The position numbers were made by a program, and so were the translations under genes. Positions 14,430-16,728 of a stretch of DNA of 16,728 nt are shown piece after piece. The stretch is from Rickettsia typhi. Lineage in GTDB: Bacteria > Pseudomonadota > Alphaproteobacteria > Rickettsiales > Rickettsiaceae. The notes under the pieces are model-generated. The model was given only the letters and a program-made list of their open reading frames with translations. It did not search any database and was not told the origin of the DNA. Where the stretch lies: NCBI GenBank assembly GCA_945878545.1, contig CAMCTQ010000013.1, forward strand, positions 1 to 16,728, written 5' to 3'. Each line of letters begins with the position of its first letter. Positions within the stretch are counted from its first letter, which is position 1.

Positions 14430-14443
14430 CGCGAGGAAAGAAG

Positions 14444-15001
14444 ATGGGATTAAATTTTTCTGAAAATGTTTGTATCATAGCATTAATATGTACTGCGGTT
14501 TTATTTGCCAGTCTAATTATGAAATTCACCAATAGATCTGATAAAAAAAACAAAAACTTAATTCAATTATATTTGGAACTCAAATTTTTGTACAGAAACC
14601 TTACCCACAGCCTAGATGGCATTTTATCTCAGAATTTCTGTGTTGAATTAATAGAATCCATAAAGGAATACTACAATTTAGAAGAAATCATAGTAATTGA
14701 TTCAGTTAAAATGGAGTTTAAAACTACCAGACCAAAGGTTTTAAAAAAAGAAATTTATGACTTCTTACAATGCAATTTATCAAAGATTAAGAAAGATTTT
14801 CAAAAAGAAGAGTTTATAACCAACAAAATTAAGATTAATAATAAGGGGTATGTACTTTATATCGTTGAACTGGCCCCTAATACCGATTCTGATGGATTCA
14901 TTGTATGCGTTGAAAACTCTCCAACTCTACTGAGCAAAAATGAATTATTAGGGCTTAAAAGTAATATTAATTTACTTAGGACTGGATTATTCTGCGAGTA
15001 A
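14444..15001 (+). CDS. membrane-anchored protein of unknown function
   Basis: This 185-residue protein has one N-terminal membrane segment (about 8-26, CIIALICTAVLFASLIM) followed by a basic stretch (NRSDKKNKN), so the rest is probably cytoplasmic. The soluble part has helices (LIQLYLELKFLYRNLTHSLD) and then alternating strands and helices (IIVIDSVKMEFKTTR, then YVLYIVELAPNTDSDGFIVC) ending in KNELLGLKSNINLLRTGLFC. The order could fit a small GAF-like sensor domain without an output domain, but I see no family signature. The start is good: AGGAAAG lies about 5 bases before the ATG. It follows a possible leader ORF and precedes infA by 93 bases. No function is assigned. Confidence 0.75.
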   Translation: MGLNFSENVCIIALICTAVLFASLIMKFTNRSDKKNKNLIQLYLELKFLYRNLTHSLDGILSQNFCVELIESIKEYYNLEEIIVIDSVKMEFKTTRPKVLKKEIYDFLQCNLSKIKKDFQKEEFITNKIKINNKGYVLYIVELAPNTDSDGFIVCVENSPTLLSKNELLGLKSNINLLRTGLFCE

Positions 15002-15094
15002 ATTTCATTAGACGGCTTATTTACAAATTATTTGTTGTTTTGGAGGGTAATATTTGCTATAGTTGTGCACATAATTTATCTGCATGGAATACTA

Positions 15095-15310
15095 ATGGCA
15101 AAAGAAGAGCTACTCCAGTTTGATGGTAAAGTCCTAGAGCTTCTACCAAACGCTCATTTTAGAGTTGTTCTTGAAAATGGACATGAAATTATAGCTCATA
15201 CTTCGGGTAAGATGCGAAAAAATCGTATTCGTATTTTGGCTGGTGACAAGGTCAAGGTAGAAATGACCCCTTATGACCTTACAAAAGGCAGGGTTATACA
15301 CCGTAGCTAA
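15095..15310 (+). CDS. infA: translation initiation factor IF-1
   Basis: This 71-residue protein is a complete S1/OB-fold IF-1: [60 protein letters not shown] and [11 protein letters not shown]. It binds the 30S A site during initiation. The start at 15095 is the conserved MAKE; a longer in-frame start at 15032 would add a hydrophobic extension ([16 protein letters not shown]) absent from the family. GGAAT (15085-15089) is a modest ribosome site. It is convergent with polA across 100 bases. Confidence 0.97.
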   Translation: MAKEELLQFDGKVLELLPNAHFRVVLENGHEIIAHTSGKMRKNRIRILAGDKVKVEMTPYDLTKGRVIHRS

Positions 15311-15394
15311 GTCTATAGCAAAAAATCCATCAAAATTCTCAAAATAGCTTATAAATCAGATGTCCGCGAGATAAAGAACTGATAATATAATCAA

Positions 15395-15412
15395 AGTTTT
15401 TAGCTAAAAACT
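15395..15412. terminator. A-T palindrome at the infA/polA junction
   Basis: AGTTTTTAGCTAAAAACT is a perfect 18-base palindrome that overlaps the polA stop codon (15411-15413). As RNA it would form a 7-base stem with an AGCT loop. It lies between convergent genes and may help end both transcripts, but it lacks a GC core. Confidence 0.3.
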
Positions 15413-16728
15413 ATATTTCTTGCCAATTATCGCCGGAGGATACGTCAACCCTAGTTGGTATATCTAGAGTAATAATGTTTTCCATTATAGATTTTACTAA
15501 TTTTGTCACTGGCTCAACTTCTGATATTGGAGCTTCAAATACTAACTCATCATGAATTTGTAAAATCATTTTGGTTTTAAAAGACTCTGCCCGAAATTTT
15601 TTATCTATCGCAACCATTGCCATTTTAGCAATATCGGCAGTAAGGCTCTGCATCGGGGCATTAATTGCAGCGCGCTCCGCAAATGATCGTAAACTATGAT
15701 TCTTGTTATTAATCATAGGAATATAACATCTTCTACCAAGTAAATTTTCTACATATAGATTCTGCCGGGCAAAGTTAATGGTATCTGCCATATATTTTTC
15801 AATACCAGGATATTCTTGGAAATACTTTGCTATGTAATCTGCTGCTGCTTTTCTGCTAATATTTAAATTTTTGGCAAGACCGAATGAGCTAATACCATAA
15901 ATGATGCCAAAATTAATTGCCTTCGCATTGCGTCTTAGCTCTGAATTTACTTTGTTAATCTCCACACCAAAAATTTGACTTGCCGTTTGTTTGTGAATAT
16001 CTTCCCCCTTCATAAAAGCTTCTTTAAGAGCCTTTATATTTGCAACATGACTTAAAATTCTAAGCTCAATCTGTGAATAATCCGCTGAAATTAACTTATA
16101 ACCTGTAGGCGCAACAAAGGCTGCTCTGATATTATTACCTTCTTTAGTACGAATCGGTATATTTTGAACATTTGGATTATTAGAGCTCAAACGACCAGTG
16201 GTAGTTGAAGTTTGCAAGAAGGTAGTATGGATCCGGTTAGTCACTAAGTCTGCTTGCTTAGGCAGAGTATCAGTATAAGTATTTTTTAGTTTTGTTAAAT
16301 GCCTATACTTTAAAATTAAATCAGCAATTCCGTGCCCATCTTCACTCAGTTTTTCTAAGATTTCTACACCAGTACCATATGATTTTGATTTACCAGAAAT
16401 CTTTGAAAATGGTAATTTTAGCTTTTCAAATAATATTTCACCTAATTGTTTTGGAGATGATATATTAAACTCTTCTCCACAGAATTTAAAAATCTCTTTT
16501 TCAAGAACTTCTATTTCTTTCTGAAATTCACTTGATAATTTTTGTAAATAGGAAATGTTGATTTTAATACCATCCACTTCCATGCAATGTAAAATTCTAC
16601 ATAAAGGTAAATCAATTGTTTTATATAAATGCAGAGTTTTCTCGTTGAAAAGTTGGATTTTTATTGCTTCATAGCAGTCCACAAAATGGGGTAACAAATC
16701 TATAATAGGCAAAGTATTATCAACATTA
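15411..16728 (-). CDS. polA: DNA polymerase I, C-terminal part (cut by window edge)
   Basis: The reading frame is open to the right edge, so the 5' part of the gene lies outside. About 438 codons are visible. They hold the end of the 3'-5' exonuclease-like region and the complete polymerase domain. Motif A is DYSQIELRILSHVA (near 16082-16041), motif B is RRNAKAINFGIIYG (near 15935-15894), and motif C is QIHDELVFE (near 15560-15534). TSTTTGRLSSNNPNVQNIPI is the template-primer region. All catalytic residues (Asp of motif A, Arg/Lys/Tyr of motif B, His-Asp-Glu of motif C) are present, so the polymerase should be active in replication gap filling and repair. Whether the 5'-3' exonuclease and proofreading domains are intact cannot be seen. 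A TTG at 16710-16712 is not taken as a start. Confidence 0.96.
   Translation of the reverse strand, partial: NVDNTLPIIDLLPHFVDCYEAIKIQLFNEKTLHLYKTIDLPLCRILHCMEVDGIKINISYLQKLSSEFQKEIEVLEKEIFKFCGEEFNISSPKQLGEILFEKLKLPFSKISGKSKSYGTGVEILEKLSEDGHGIADLILKYRHLTKLKNTYTDTLPKQADLVTNRIHTTFLQTSTTTGRLSSNNPNVQNIPIRTKEGNNIRAAFVAPTGYKLISADYSQIELRILSHVANIKALKEAFMKGEDIHKQTASQIFGVEINKVNSELRRNAKAINFGIIYGISSFGLAKNLNISRKAAADYIAKYFQEYPGIEKYMADTINFARQNLYVENLLGRRCYIPMINNKNHSLRSFAERAAINAPMQSLTADIAKMAMVAIDKKFRAESFKTKMILQIHDELVFEAPISEVEPVTKLVKSIMENIITLDIPTRVDVSSGDNWQEI

Noticed and set aside
16710..16712. TTG as the start codon of polA.
   Set aside because: The frame stays open to the window edge and the missing exonuclease part shows that the gene starts outside.

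Overview
The window is low-GC, gene-dense DNA that reads as a chromosomal segment of an obligate intracellular alphaproteobacterium, most likely order Rickettsiales and probably family Rickettsiaceae. The grounds are the AT-rich codon use, HflK-HflC-DegP in one run, a GapR (DUF2312) protein, an Mrp with a rickettsial-looking N-terminus, rpmI-rplT without infC beside it, and non-coding palindromic patches of higher GC. The placement is judged from protein and composition patterns only; no database was searched.

Layout. Positions 1-1713 (+): a ChaB-like protein, then a sigma70-type promoter with an overlapping palindrome, a YerC/TrpR-type repressor and an exported ABC substrate-binding protein of the TrpX type. 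Positions 1739-2731 (-): the Mrp ATPase, convergent with TrpX. Positions 2820-7707 (+): hflK, hflC, degP, trhO and a degenerate OmpR-type regulator, a tightly packed run that ends at a strong bidirectional hairpin (7735-7769). Positions 7847-10423 (-): an unrecognised, possibly ankyrin-like protein, a GNAT acetyltransferase and an LppC/LpoA-like lipoprotein. Positions 10461-12919 (+): rsmI (divergent from lppC, as in many proteobacteria), three tandem small secreted paralogues, then rpmI and rplT. Positions 12920-13512 hold no gene but contain a composite palindromic element. Positions 13513-14233 (-): a single-domain rhodanese and GapR, separated by a second palindromic patch. Positions 14376-15310 (+): a possible 17-codon leader ORF, a membrane-anchored protein of unknown function and infA. 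Position 15411 to the right edge (-): the C-terminal part of DNA polymerase I, cut by the window end.

How the genes fit together. The hflK-hflC-degP group is envelope protein quality control: HflKC is a membrane scaffold that modulates FtsH, and DegP is the periplasmic protease. TrhO modifies wobble uridine in tRNA, and rsmI, rpmI, rplT and infA also serve translation. The TrpR-type regulator and TrpX suggest a small autoregulated amino-acid uptake unit, although no permease or ATPase gene lies beside it.

The most unusual part is 11377-12153. Three consecutive genes share a nearly identical Sec signal peptide and a strong AAGGAG ribosome site, but carry quite different low-complexity mature tails: one with methionines at i,i+4 spacing, one His/Glu/Lys-rich, and one built of a seven-residue HGKSHDD repeat. 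They look like a rapidly diversifying set of exported, possibly metal-binding peptides. The TrpR-like operator, the Mrp that has lost its CxxC cluster ligands, the leader ORF at 14376 and the two palindromic elements also deserve attention.
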